From positions 40,746-104,745 of the forward strand of contig NZ_CAWNSW010000160.1 in the NCBI RefSeq assembly GCF_963877135.1: a stretch of 64,000 bases of DNA, written 5' to 3'. Below the pieces are notes generated by a model. That model saw nothing but the letters and a program-made list of their open reading frames with translations, had not been told where the DNA came from and did not search any database. Source of the stretch: Stenomitos frigidus_A. Lineage in GTDB: Bacteria; Cyanobacteriota; Cyanobacteriia; Leptolyngbyales; Leptolyngbyaceae. Shown here in pieces: positions 8,575 to 17,859 of the stretch; positions within the stretch are counted from its first letter, which is position 1, and each line of letters opens with the position of its first letter. A program made the translations under genes and the position numbers.

Positions 8575-11500
8575 TTAGGTTGTCAGCGGGAGCGTAAACC
8601 AAAAGGTAGCACCCTCACCTGGCGTACTGCTCACACCAATTTGTCCACCATGAGCAGTGATAATTTGTCGGCAAAGATAGAGACCCAAACCGATGCCAGT
8701 AGAGCGACGAGCACGGGTACCACGAGCGTAGCGTTCGAAAAGGGAATCGCACTCGCTGGCAGTCATACCCACCCCATTGTCCTGAACATTACAGCGGATG
8801 AGATCGTCCTCGATCGCAACCGTTAAAGTCAGCTGTAATCCGGGCGGATTGTGCTTGAGGGCGTTCGTGAGGAGGTTCTCAAACACACGCCGAATCAGCG
8901 CCGGATCAGCAGTGGCGGGTAGCAGATCAAACGGCACTTGATTGATCAGCGTTGCCTGGTTCTCGACCAGTAGAGGTTCTAGATCGTCCACGATCGCCCG
9001 TACCAGATTACCCAGATGTAGCTGTTCGCAGTTTAGATTGATGCCCCCTGCTTCGCTGGAATGCGCCTCTAGCAAAGAATTGATCATCTTGAGCTGGCGA
9101 TCGCTGCTTTGTAGCATCCGGTCCAAGACAGAGCGGGAAATGGCGACCGTAGCGCCCGGTTTATGCTGCAGATTTTTGAGCACCATCATCGTACCCATCA
9201 CGGGTGTCCGCAAATCATGAGAAACGGCGTTCAGAAAGTCGTCTTTGGTTTGGCTAAGTTCCTGGAGTTCTTGCATGTTCTGCTGTAGTTGAGCGGTACG
9301 TTCCTGCACCTGATGTTCGAGACTGGCGGCAAGCGTCTGCACTTGCTGATAGAGCCCTGCTTGCTGGATGGCGATCGCTACCTGCACCGCTAATTGCTCT
9401 AAGAGCTGCACCTCAAAGGCGGCCCAAGGGCGTGGGTTGTCACACTGATTGGCAATTAACACGCCGAAAAATTCGTCGCCAAGGATGATGGGCACCCCCA
9501 GACTGGCTTTGATATGACAGCGCGTGTAATAATCTGCCAGCAAAGGCGATACGGTAGCGGTAGCGGTGTCATCAATCGCCTGCACTTGCCCTTGAGCAAA
9601 GAGTGCCCGAATTTCGCGCAGGTACATATCATCAGCGATCCATGTAAGGATCGAACCCCACGCCGGAGCGGCAGACTCTGCAACCACTTTGCCCTGCCAT
9701 GCCGCATCAATCTGGCCGATAAAGACGCGATCGACCTGCAGGAATTGACGAACCTCAGCAACGGTCGTTGTAAGGATTTGATCCAGATTGAGCGATCGTC
9801 GGATGCGGAGGGCAATCAACCCTAATAGACGATCGCGTTCAGCATTTGCCTGTAATTGTGCGATCGCTCGCTTCTTCTGCGTAATGTCACGCACGATGGC
9901 TAGCACTTCATCCTTGCCGCTCACCACTAAACGGGCTTCATAATCACGCAGTTCACCCCGATTGTGCAGTTGATATTCAAAAATTTGGATTTCACCTGTT
10001 TCCAATGTGCGCTCGATATACGCCATACGCTGTTCGGCTGCGGCAAGAGGCAGTACCTCGTAGACAGTTTTGCCAATCATGTGACTAGGTGATATCACAA
10101 AATCGCTTTCCTGATCGGCTTTGCAGTCCAAGTAAACGCCATCTCGACGAATGCGAAACATCATGTCGGGAATGGCGTTTAAAAACGCTAGATTTCGCGC
10201 TTCACTGATTTGGAGTGCTTCTTCTGTACGCTTACGATCGGTGATGTCGATTGTGACCGTCTGCAAGCAAGAGATGCCTTTGAGGTGAATGATTTCCGCA
10301 GAAAGGAGAGCTACCCCTATTTCACCGGATTTGCGACGAAATTTCATTTCCAGGTTATGTATTGACCCAGAGGCTTGAAGCGTCTGCAACATCTGGGCAC
10401 GTGCTGCCGGGTCAACCCACAGATCTAGCTCTGAGATCGTGAGCCCAATGATTTCTTCTCTCTGATAGCCTGTAACGTCTAGAAAGCTATCGTTGATATC
10501 AATGATGCGAGACAAAGCGGCTGGCTGCAGCGTCGTCAGGGTGATGGCGGTGGGGCTGGAACGGAAGGCGATTGAAAACTTCTCTTCTGATTCGCGTAAG
10601 GCTTGCTCTGATCGCTTCCGTTCAGTAATGTCTAGAATGTAGCCTTCGTAATGGGTCAGGTGCCCCTGTTCGCTGCAAATCAAGCTGCAAAAGTCATAAA
10701 CCCAGCGCACCTCTCCATCGGCGGTGATGATGCGGTAATCCTGCTCGATCGCTGTTAAGTGTACGGCGCTACCAGCCTCTACTTCTGCGGACACTCTAGC
10801 GGCATCATCAGGATGGATAATGTCGCCATAAAGGAGGCTCCGACTGGTGAAGTCTTCTGGTTGGTAGCCAAACTGGCTGACGTTGGCAGAAACATACTCG
10901 ACTGGGAAGCCTGTTTGCGCCAGCCAACGAAAAACCACGACTGGACCTTCTGCAAACAGTCGTCGCGCGCGATCGCTAGCTTGTTCGGCGCGCCTACGTT
11001 CGGTGACATCGGTTAGAACAGCTAAGGAGCGAATGATGGAGCCGTCCGCATCCCATTCGGCGATTGCAGATAGCAACACATCCATAATTTCGCCATTCTT
11101 TTTCACGAATTGATAGGGCACATCCTTGCACACGCCCGTTGCAAAGTACTCCGGCAGCACGACGGTTTCGGCGTAGTGGCGCGATGCTGGCGTCATTAGC
11201 TCCACCGCTTGACGACCCAACACTTCGCTACGTGTATAGCCCAGAGACGACAACCAGTAATCGCTTACACTGATCAAACAACCATGACAGTCGATCGACT
11301 GCAGCATGGCAGGCGTATTGGTGTAGAGCGATCGATAGCGATATTCGCGTTCGCGTAGTGCCTCCTCGGTGCGCTTACGCGCGGTGATATCCCGCTCAAT
11401 CCCCAAGACTTCAGAGGGGCCACTCACGACTAAACGGACTTCATAGTCACGCAGTTCCCCTGCAGCGGTTTCCCAGGCTGTAGGAATCTGGTACTCCAAA

Positions 11501-11853
11501 GTTTGCAGTGTGCCTGAGTCGAGGGTACGGGCAATCGCATCCAGGCACCTTTGAGCCAAATCAGGCGGCAGAAACTCGCGCAGATTGGTGCCCACGATCG
11601 CCTCGCGGCTAAACCCGTGTTCAGTGTCCTCTGGAGTGCCTTTGAAATCCAGGCTGTCGCCATTGCGGTTAACGAGAAACACGCGATCGGGTAATGCCTG
11701 CAAGATGGCTTCATACCAGATCTGTCGCGGTGGCGGTGGCGGAGTTTCTGGTGGTGCCAGAGAACCCGCCAGGACACTGAGAAGACGCTCAAAGGCTGCC
11801 TCATCTCGACAGCAGTCCCGAATTGTCTGTAAGTCAGCTGTGTCAAGAATCAT
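8575..11853 (-). CDS. Multi-PAS, GAF sensor histidine kinase
   Basis: A 1092-residue soluble sensor kinase. In order: a short N-terminal helical region with a proline run, five PAS/PAC units (about residues 45-165, 170-290, 295-415, 420-540 and 545-660, each closing with a DITxRKR-type motif), a GAF domain (about 680-825), a coiled linker, HisKA with the phosphoacceptor in SHDLRTPVMG (His879), and an HATPase with NLLTNALKHN, DNGVGM and GIGLGLYL. The first and fifth PAS units share LRDYEVRLVVSG-like text, indicating internal duplication. No transmembrane segment is present. A TTG 15 bases upstream is also in frame, but AGGAA precedes the ATG at 11853. No partner regulator is adjacent; the ligand is unknown. 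Confidence 0.93.
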   Translation of the reverse strand: MILDTADLQTIRDCCRDEAAFERLLSVLAGSLAPPETPPPPPRQIWYEAILQALPDRVFLVNRNGDSLDFKGTPEDTEHGFSREAIVGTNLREFLPPDLAQRCLDAIARTLDSGTLQTLEYQIPTAWETAAGELRDYEVRLVVSGPSEVLGIERDITARKRTEEALREREYRYRSLYTNTPAMLQSIDCHGCLISVSDYWLSSLGYTRSEVLGRQAVELMTPASRHYAETVVLPEYFATGVCKDVPYQFVKKNGEIMDVLLSAIAEWDADGSIIRSLAVLTDVTERRRAEQASDRARRLFAEGPVVVFRWLAQTGFPVEYVSANVSQFGYQPEDFTSRSLLYGDIIHPDDAARVSAEVEAGSAVHLTAIEQDYRIITADGEVRWVYDFCSLICSEQGHLTHYEGYILDITERKRSEQALRESEEKFSIAFRSSPTAITLTTLQPAALSRIIDINDSFLDVTGYQREEIIGLTISELDLWVDPAARAQMLQTLQASGSIHNLEMKFRRKSGEIGVALLSAEIIHLKGISCLQTVTIDITDRKRTEEALQISEARNLAFLNAIPDMMFRIRRDGVYLDCKADQESDFVISPSHMIGKTVYEVLPLAAAEQRMAYIERTLETGEIQIFEYQLHNRGELRDYEARLVVSGKDEVLAIVRDITQKKRAIAQLQANAERDRLLGLIALRIRRSLNLDQILTTTVAEVRQFLQVDRVFIGQIDAAWQGKVVAESAAPAWGSILTWIADDMYLREIRALFAQGQVQAIDDTATATVSPLLADYYTRCHIKASLGVPIILGDEFFGVLIANQCDNPRPWAAFEVQLLEQLAVQVAIAIQQAGLYQQVQTLAASLEHQVQERTAQLQQNMQELQELSQTKDDFLNAVSHDLRTPVMGTMMVLKNLQHKPGATVAISRSVLDRMLQSSDRQLKMINSLLEAHSSEAGGINLNCEQLHLGNLVRAIVDDLEPLLVENQATLINQVPFDLLPATADPALIRRVFENLLTNALKHNPPGLQLTLTVAIEDDLIRCNVQDNGVGMTASECDSLFERYARGTRARRSTGIGLGLYLCRQIITAHGGQIGVSSTPGEGATFWFTLPLTT

Positions 11854-12284
11854 CGCCAATTCCTGCAAGTAACGCGTCTGCTTATTTACTGCTTCTATCC
11901 CATCTTGCTGTTAAAACCTGAGATGAACTCATTTTCAAAGGAAGAATTTAGGCTCGTTGGCTTATTGCAGCACTGTACCAGACGTGCATAAACCCATTCT
12001 TTAAAGAGCATGAGAAAATAATCGTGCATTTGTGCGGGGAACGGGTATCATCACGGTCAACTTTCCGTCGCAGCTCTTTGCCAGTTTTAACAGCAACTAA
12101 TTGCATAACCATTCGTCTTCAATTTTAGAAGGAGAGAAGACACTCTCGATCGTGAGACTTGAAATCACGGCTTTTGTGCTGAAAATCGAAGCTTTTCGCT
12201 GAATTTCCTTCAAAGGAACCTTCAGGCTCCCTCAAGGTCTATAAATCTAACGAATCATCAATGTATCGCTTGGAGATCTTTCCC
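11854..12284. other. Divergent spacer, kinase and SLH protein
   Basis: About 430 bases holding the two divergent promoters. No specific motif was recognised, apart from GGAG at 12272, the probable ribosome site for the gene at 12285. Confidence 0.4.
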
Positions 12285-13511
12285 ATGTCTTATGTCAATG
12301 CGTGGAAATCTGGGACGGCCCTTTTGGTTGCTCTTGGGATGACTGCGGGAACCGGGGCACCGATCGTCATAATGGCTCCCGCGTCTGCCCAAACCACGTT
12401 TCCAGACGTACCTTCCAGCTACTGGGCAAGCGGCTTTATTCAAGAACTGGTCACTCGGGGCATCATCGCTGGGTTTCCGGATGGATCTTTTCGTCCTGAA
12501 GAGCCAGTAACGCGTGCTCAGTTCGCCTCTATTATTCGCAAAGCCTTTAACAAAACTCCCATTCGCAATCCGGTGCAGTTTACGGATATTCCGGCTGGCT
12601 TCTGGGCAGCGGATGCGATTCAAGCGGCCTACACGACTGGCTTCTTGGCAGGCTACCCTGGCAATACCTTTAGGCCGAGCGAAAATATTCCTCGCGCCCA
12701 AGTGCTAGTCTCACTCGCCAACGGTTTGAACTATACCGCTAGCGGTTCGGTCGATAGTGTGCTGGTTGCATACAATGACGCTGCTAGCATTCCCGACTAC
12801 GCTCGTCCTAGCATTGCGGCAGCGACTCAAAAGCAGATTGTCGTCAACTACCCCGATGTGAAGACGCTGGGTCCGAATCAGACGGCAACCCGGGCTGAAG
12901 TCGCAGCGTTTGTGTATCAAGCGTTGGTCAGCGCCGGGCAAGCATCGGCAATCAATTCACCGTACATTGTTGGAGCAGTACCACAAGGAATCCGCATTCC
13001 GGCTGGCACAGCGCTCCCTTTACGTTACGAAAAAGCAGACAAAATTCTGCTTGCTAAAAACGAACCCAATCCCGCACCACTGACCTTAAAAGTGTCGCAG
13101 AACATTGTTGATGCCCAAGGAAAGGTGCTGATTCCAGTCAATAGCGACGTGAATGGGCAACTGCAAACGACCCAGGGCGGTGCCCAGTTTGTTGCCAGCC
13201 AGATTGTGCTGCCAGATGGTACGCAGTTACCTGTGAGCGCCAATTCTGAGTTGATTACCAAAACGGAGACGATCCGCAAAGGCGCCAATGTTGGCAGAAT
13301 TATCGCTGGTACCGTTGTCGGAGCTGGCGCAGCGGCTGGCATTGCTGGAGTCACGGGCGATCGCACCATCAAGGCTGAGGAAGTTCTGCCCGGTGCAGCC
13401 GTTGGTGCGCTTGCCGGATTCTTCCTTGGCAAAGACAAAGTAGAGCTGCTGGTGATCAACCCCAATACGGATTTGAACTTGACGCTGACATCCGATCTGG
13501 TGATTCGCTAG
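12285..13511 (+). CDS. Exported S-layer-homology (SLH) domain protein
   Basis: A 408-residue exported protein. A signal peptide (SGTALLVALGMTAG...ASA) is followed by three SLH repeats: FPDVPSSYWASGFIQELVTR with GFPDGSFRPEEPVTRAQFA, FTDIPAGFWAADAIQAAYTT with GYPGNTFRPSENIPRAQ, and a degenerate third ending VNYPDVKTLGPNQTATRAE. The C-terminal half (from about residue 215) is a beta-rich region followed by a glycine-zipper-like segment (GRIIAGTVVGAGAAAGIAG and AVGALAGFFLG). SLH modules bind secondary cell-wall polymer or peptidoglycan, so a cell-envelope location is likely. The start is placed at MSYVNAW because GGAG lies 9 bases upstream. It is not an SLH-OprB porin, as the barrel domain is absent. 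Confidence 0.88.
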   Translation: MSYVNAWKSGTALLVALGMTAGTGAPIVIMAPASAQTTFPDVPSSYWASGFIQELVTRGIIAGFPDGSFRPEEPVTRAQFASIIRKAFNKTPIRNPVQFTDIPAGFWAADAIQAAYTTGFLAGYPGNTFRPSENIPRAQVLVSLANGLNYTASGSVDSVLVAYNDAASIPDYARPSIAAATQKQIVVNYPDVKTLGPNQTATRAEVAAFVYQALVSAGQASAINSPYIVGAVPQGIRIPAGTALPLRYEKADKILLAKNEPNPAPLTLKVSQNIVDAQGKVLIPVNSDVNGQLQTTQGGAQFVASQIVLPDGTQLPVSANSELITKTETIRKGANVGRIIAGTVVGAGAAAGIAGVTGDRTIKAEEVLPGAAVGALAGFFLGKDKVELLVINPNTDLNLTLTSDLVIR

Positions 13512-13519
13512 AACGTGTG

Positions 13520-13561
13520 GTAGTCAGTAGTAAGGAGTCGGTGGTTAGTAGTCAGTGGTTA
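13520..13561. repeat. STRR heptanucleotide tandem repeat
   Basis: Six successive 7-mers of the form GTAGTCA / GTGGTTA just after the SLH gene. Period 7 is exact. This is the short tandemly repeated repetitive (STRR) type known from cyanobacteria. Confidence 0.8.
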
Positions 13562-13784
13562 GAGGGTTAAGAGCTGGTAGCAAAGACAGTATCTTCAGCT
13601 TGATGTAAGGACACATCTAAGCCTAAGGGCTTTGTTTGTAGCCTTTTGCACTCCTTCTAAAATCACTGGCTACAGGTTCGCCTGTGAAGCCAACAGCCTT
13701 AACTCCTGGATTCTGACTCCTAAATTCTGCTGCAATTAATAGCTAACTAAGGGGTGTAAAGCAATAACGTCATGGACTGTAGCG

Positions 13785-13840
13785 GTCAGCCATCAGCGGT
13801 CAGCCATCAGCGATCAGCCATCAGCGGTCAGCCGTTAGAG
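13785..13840. repeat. STRR heptanucleotide tandem repeat
   Basis: Eight successive 7-mers alternating GTCAGCC and ATCAGCG and ending GTTAGAG. The same heptamer family recurs inside chlD and at 32879 and 58195. The surrounding spacer (13562-13784) shows nothing else. Confidence 0.85.
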
Positions 13841-14051
13841 AAAAGCTGATAGCTGGTAGCTAATCCAAACGTATGCAGTTATCCCTCTTTAATCACTCTA
13901 GGCAGATGAAAAGATGAAAGCTATGCTGTGTAGCAGTTTCGCTCCTCTGATACTTATTGACAGGCTTATTGAAAAAGAGGCACTAGGCAGGGCTTTTAGA
14001 ATTCACTCCAGCGAAAGTGACAGAAGAGGGTTATGGCGATCGTCACAACGT

Positions 14052-14125
14052 TTAGGACATGGGGATGAAAGGGGGGTGGGGGCGTTGCCCCCAGCCAGGG
14101 GTTCCACCCCTGCACCCCGTCCTAA
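14052..14125. repeat. Multi-hairpin G/C-rich intergenic element
   Basis: TTAGGAC (14052) and GTCCTAA (14119) bound a 74-bp unit with two internal hairpins, GGGGGCGTTGCCCCC and AGGGGTTCCACCCCT. It is compact, intergenic and noncoding, 35 bases from the 3' end of the next gene. A 79-codon frame across it is not a plausible gene. Confidence 0.7.
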
Positions 14126-14159
14126 CCCATCTGTCTATTGCTATATTTTTTAACAAGTC

Positions 14160-15650
14160 CTAAGCGATCGCCAGTCGCACAACAACCGTTGTACCGGGGC
14201 CTTGTGCGGTCATAGTATTTGTTGCATCCGTCTGCACCCAGCTTCTCCGCGCAGGGCTAAACACATCAATTTCACCCTGCATTTGTGTGACTAAAGCACG
14301 CGCGATCGACAATCCTAGACCACTGCCAGGAATAGCGGTTTGGGCCTGAACACCCCGATAACGCCGCTCAAAGAGATGCAGCAGGTCTTGAGGTGGAATG
14401 CCTGGCCCCGTATCTGTGATGGCAATTTCTGCTGCCTGTCGTCTGTCGTCTGCAGTTTGACCCTTTACGTTTCCCACGCTCGCCTGCACTAGCACCAGCC
14501 CGCCAGTGGGAGTGTACTTTAAGGCATTGTCGATCGCATTGCTCAAGACTTCCCGCAGCATCTGAGCCTCTGCCTGCACCGGCGGCAGATCGTCGGGAAT
14601 ATCGGTAAGTAGTTTGAGGTCACGCTCTTGGGCAATCGCACTTGCCGCAGCTAGCAGTGGCTCCAGTACTGCCGCTAGTTGGCAAGGCACTAAAGACAAG
14701 GGGGTGCTTGACAGAAAACCGGCCGCTGGTAAAAGAGGCAACCGTTGTGCGTCTTGTTGAAGGATGGGGCTAGCAGCGGCAGCAGGATCGTCCAGTTGCC
14801 GCTGCACAGCAGGGGGCAACGCCAGTGGCGGCACAGTAACGGCTTCGGTTCCCGCTACAGCCAATTCAAGCTGCTGGGCAAGGTCACGCAAACGCGCTGT
14901 TTCACGCACAAGACTGGCAGCAATCTCACGATTACCATCCTCTGGTAACAATCGTTTGAGAATTAACTTGCCAAAGGTCTGAAGCGTGGTCAGAGAGTTA
15001 CGAAACTGATGCAGCAAATTATCTAGTAAATCATGCTGCTGTTCTTGAAGCTGCTGCTGCTGGCGATGGTCTTGTTTTAACCACTGATAGCGCTGATCGA
15101 GCACACATGCGATCGCCAACGTCTCAGCAATCTGATGAATTTGCGTTTGCTCCCACTCCGTCCAGGGGCGATCGTTGCGTTCGGTGACCAGTAGACCCAG
15201 GACCACATCTTCGTGCATCAGCGGCAAAACAACCCGGCGCTCAGCGACGATTGCCGCACGTCCTGCGTTACTTGCATCGGCCTGTGGAGTGCGATCGGCA
15301 TCAGCCTTAAACCAATCCGATGCGGTTTCAGGCAAGGGAGGCGTTGTTTGGCGGTGCGGCAAGCCTGGAAGTTGTTTAGCTTGAGGCAGGGTAGGCTGAT
15401 CATCAGCCAGGAGACGAGGGCTGGCGTTAATTGTGTCAGTTGCAGACATGAGCGATCGCGGCATCCCCTGTGCCTGCCAATCAAGAGCCGACTCTGGATA
15501 CGCCATGATCGGTATCAGCTGTGTCTCGGCACCTTCTGACAGCTCCTGTGTGAGATATACAACGCTCAAAGATGCACCTAACGCTTGGGTCAGGAGTATA
15601 ATCTGAGCCCGACAAAGGGCAATGAATTCTGAACTAGTCAGCATCAACAT
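14160..15650 (-). CDS. GAF-domain sensor histidine kinase
   Basis: A cytoplasmic sensor kinase of about 496 residues. The N-terminal half resembles a GAF domain interrupted by a long low-complexity, Pro/Gln-rich insertion. The kinase core has the phosphoacceptor in LLHQFRNSLTTLQTFGKL, a variant HisKA motif in which HQFRNSL replaces HELRTPL, and an HATPase with EVLSNAIDNALKYT, DTGPGIPPQD and GSGLGLSIARAL. A second insertion (LPLLPAAGFLSSTPL) separates HisKA from the ATPase. No membrane span is present. The start at MLMLTSSEF is chosen over an in-frame TTG at 15701; neither has a strong ribosome site. It has no adjacent regulator. Confidence 0.88.
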   Translation of the reverse strand: MLMLTSSEFIALCRAQIILLTQALGASLSVVYLTQELSEGAETQLIPIMAYPESALDWQAQGMPRSLMSATDTINASPRLLADDQPTLPQAKQLPGLPHRQTTPPLPETASDWFKADADRTPQADASNAGRAAIVAERRVVLPLMHEDVVLGLLVTERNDRPWTEWEQTQIHQIAETLAIACVLDQRYQWLKQDHRQQQQLQEQQHDLLDNLLHQFRNSLTTLQTFGKLILKRLLPEDGNREIAASLVRETARLRDLAQQLELAVAGTEAVTVPPLALPPAVQRQLDDPAAAASPILQQDAQRLPLLPAAGFLSSTPLSLVPCQLAAVLEPLLAAASAIAQERDLKLLTDIPDDLPPVQAEAQMLREVLSNAIDNALKYTPTGGLVLVQASVGNVKGQTADDRRQAAEIAITDTGPGIPPQDLLHLFERRYRGVQAQTAIPGSGLGLSIARALVTQMQGEIDVFSPARRSWVQTDATNTMTAQGPGTTVVVRLAIA

Positions 15651-16205
15651 GAATCGACGTTTAAGAGTAGTCGATAGCCACTCCTCCCTACTTGTCCTCA
15701 AGCATAGCTCGGTTATCTACGCCTCAAACACTCTATCCAGGGATGTAAGGAATTCCTTAAATGAGGCGATTGATGCAGGGCAATCATAGCTGTGAGGCCT
15801 CATGATGAAACGCTTAGGCCCGATCGCTTACACAGGCCCCTCCATATCGTTCTTCTTTCTACAATGCCGACGCGTTTGAAGCAATACCTGGCAAAGAGCA
15901 AACGGAAGGCCCTGAGTTCAAATATTGATGTTTCTTTGATGTTTTTTTCGAAGCTGCGGTTGCTATGCTTTGGGTAGACTAAGGCTCGTTAATCACGAAG
16001 GCTGCTTAAAGAGCCATGATACAAGCTACTCTTTTCAGGCTAGAACGCTCTGACTGTATGGTATCGCTTAATTTCTGCCCAAGGGAAGATTTAATGTTTG
16101 TATCAATGGGTTAAAAGAAGTTGAAATTTTAGTCCCGAATCGATATACTTGCGTCGTCTTTGTAACTATCACTACACTTGATCGACAACAAAGGGGGTAA
16201 CGGGA
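15651..16205. other. Spacer upstream of the DUF3155 gene
   Basis: About 555 bases between divergent genes. Open frames here are short and lack ribosome sites. The palindrome AAGGAATTCCTT at about 15750 is the only symmetry noticed. GGGGG at about 16190 serves as ribosome site for the next gene. Confidence 0.4.
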
Positions 16206-16523
16206 TTGGCAAGGAGACGTAAGCGGAAAAGCCGTCGACGGCAGGAAGGTCGGAGAATTCTGGAAAATGTGCCTCAATTTAGCATCGAATGCGGAGAGGA
16301 CAAACCAGTCACAGCAGCCCGAAAATTCATCCACTCAGAAGGCATTGCGCCGCCAGCTCTGCTGCTAGTAAAGCGCAATGAGCACACCACGGATCGGTAC
16401 TTCTGGGCAGAGAAGGGGTTGTTTGGGGCACAATACGTTGAAGAAAACCATTTTCTGTTCCCTAGTTTAAAACTGTCGGATGAAGAAGCTGATGAGCTTC
16501 CAGTGGTGGCGCAGAGCTGTTGA
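16206..16523 (+). CDS. DUF3155 family protein
   Basis: A 105-residue cyanobacterial protein. The N-terminus is strongly basic (MARRRKRKSRRRQEGRR), followed by a conserved core with VTAARKFIHSEGI, LLLVKRNEHTTDRYFWAEK and GAQYVEENHFLFPSL. The charged N-terminus suggests nucleic-acid or ribosome association, but this is inference. The start codon is TTG, supported by the conserved MARRRKRK start and the G-run upstream. A good terminator follows at 16612. Confidence 0.88.
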   Translation: MARRRKRKSRRRQEGRRILENVPQFSIECGEDKPVTAARKFIHSEGIAPPALLLVKRNEHTTDRYFWAEKGLFGAQYVEENHFLFPSLKLSDEEADELPVVAQSC

Positions 16524-16611
16524 AGTCCGGATGACAGTTTTAAAAATTGACAGTGAGTATTTTCTTACTCTCACAATATTCAAGACCTCGATAAACGAAG
16601 CATTGAATCAA

Positions 16612-16650
16612 AAACCCCGCTTGAAAGCTTTCAGGCGGGGTTTGGCTTTT
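16612..16650 (+). terminator. Rho-independent terminator of the DUF3155 gene
   Basis: A long hairpin: AAACCCCGC pairs with GCGGGGTTT around an inner TTGAAAG/CTTTCAG stem, followed by GGCTTTT. It lies 90 bases after the gene. Confidence 0.88.
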
Positions 16651-16733
16651 ACAACGAGCTTATGCACAAGCTTGAATCAACATGCGGCAGTAGCGTTATA
16701 ACCTTGCTCCTACCCAACGCACCTGCACGCGGC

Positions 16734-17264
16734 TTAAAGCAGCGTTAAGGGAAGGTTTCGCTGCAGTGCTGCTAATTCATCACGATGCGCTGTCACCGTG
16801 ACAATGCTGACTGTGCCCTGCTCTGAAGCGCCCTCCTTTTCAACCTGAAGCACCACCTGCTCAGGCCGTGCAGCCCCACGCCAGTAAAATAACCCAGCCA
16901 CTGGAGACAACAACGTTAGCCCTAGCAGAGCCTCAGAGAAACCAGGAAAGAGAATAGACAGCATCAGTGCAAGGCAGAGGAAACCGATCGCAGCCAGCAG
17001 GGTCAAAAAGGTAGCCATTAGCAGGCTGGGTCTGACAACTCCCTCAAACGTCGCTTGAAGCTGTGTCGCATCGGTTGCCGCAAGGCGGTAGGCGCGTTGC
17101 GTAAAATAAGCCTGCAGCTGGTTTAGCAGCGCTACCGCTGACTGCTCTGAGCCAAGCCTGATCACTTCGATGCGATCCTTGACCGAAGCCCGAATAAAAA
17201 ATACCAGCCCTACCGACATCAAAAGTGTCAGCACAAAGGTTGATGGCAGAACGGAAGCATTCAT
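16734..17264 (-). CDS. Cofactor assembly of complex C subunit B (CCB2/CCB4-like)
   Basis: A 176-residue membrane protein related to the CCB2/CCB4 factors, which help attach heme c(i) covalently to cytochrome b6 of the b6f complex on the stromal side. The N-terminal span (STFVLTLLMSVGLVFFIRASVKDR) is followed by a soluble segment with LLNQLQAYFTQRAYRLAATD and a second hairpin of two spans (residues 83-130, ending in FYWRGAARPEQ). FFIRASVKDR is the most diagnostic stretch. It stands alone, with no heme-lyase partner nearby, as is usual since the CCB genes are scattered. Confidence 0.8.
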   Translation of the reverse strand: MNASVLPSTFVLTLLMSVGLVFFIRASVKDRIEVIRLGSEQSAVALLNQLQAYFTQRAYRLAATDATQLQATFEGVVRPSLLMATFLTLLAAIGFLCLALMLSILFPGFSEALLGLTLLSPVAGLFYWRGAARPEQVVLQVEKEGASEQGTVSIVTVTAHRDELAALQRNLPLTLL

Positions 17265-17475
17265 TTTCAGGACTCTTGCTTAAAACAGTCTACCTATCTA
17301 GTTTATGTCTAAGTGATGCGAACCCAATCAAAATAGGGGAGTGTTAGCATTCACTCCCCTAGATCATTGCAACTAAAGCTCAATCAACTGGTATCTAAAG
17401 GTGCTCGAAAACTGAAACGCCACACGCTTGATCGCACAGTCAGCAATAGCCACATTGAAACAGACACATTGAATG

Positions 17476-17859
17476 CTAATTGTGGCTTGGAGCTAACCCA
17501 TTTGAGTGAACCACAGTACTGTGATTTCTGACATAGTCGTACCACAACCGGGTAAGGTCTTGCGCCTGCTGTGCCATTTCGGACTTGATCTGGTACATAC
17601 GGCGAGGGCGACCGCGGCCTTCAACCTTTTTCCAATAGCCCTCAATAATCTGCTCCTCCTCCAAGAATTTCAGCGCGCTGTACAGTACGGTGTCAGAGAG
17701 ACGGTAGGTTGGATACTCGGTCTCCAACAGGTTAATCAACTCTGTACCGTATGAATCGCCACGCGACAGAACGGCAAGGACATAACAGACCGCCAACTCT
17801 TTGTTGAGGTAGAACGGTGGTGGCGCTTGGAAAAACTGATAAATATCGTCAAACTTCAT
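17476..17859 (-). CDS. PadR-family transcriptional regulator
   Basis: A 127-residue protein with the PadR winged helix: LAVCYVLAVLSRGDSYGTELINLL, LSDTVLYSALKFLEEEQIIEGYW and the wing KVEGRGRPRRMYQI. The short C-terminal helix is typical of small PadR proteins such as the cyanobacterial clock-period factor Pex, to which it may be related; I cannot tell orthology by eye. The frame is open 23 codons further upstream, but MKFDDIYQFF is the better start. Upstream are two TTAAACCT direct repeats (18063, 18081) that could be operator sequence. Confidence 0.88.
   Translation of the reverse strand: MKFDDIYQFFQAPPPFYLNKELAVCYVLAVLSRGDSYGTELINLLETEYPTYRLSDTVLYSALKFLEEEQIIEGYWKKVEGRGRPRRMYQIKSEMAQQAQDLTRLWYDYVRNHSTVVHSNGLAPSHN

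Noticed and set aside
8641..11872. Several plus-strand frames opposite the large PAS-GAF kinase
   Set aside because: They are shadows of the kinase gene; none has a family match or a ribosome site.
12258..12701. 147-codon open frame antisense to the SLH gene
   Set aside because: Lies wholly opposite a well-supported exported protein; composition is Arg/Gly-rich as expected for a shadow frame, with no ribosome site.
13785..13840. Possible CRISPR array
   Set aside because: Units are 7-base tandem repeats without spacers; no cas genes are in the window.
13914..14153. 79-codon frame in the repeat-rich spacer
   Set aside because: It runs through the multi-hairpin element, and the predicted protein is low-complexity Pro/Arg/Gly.
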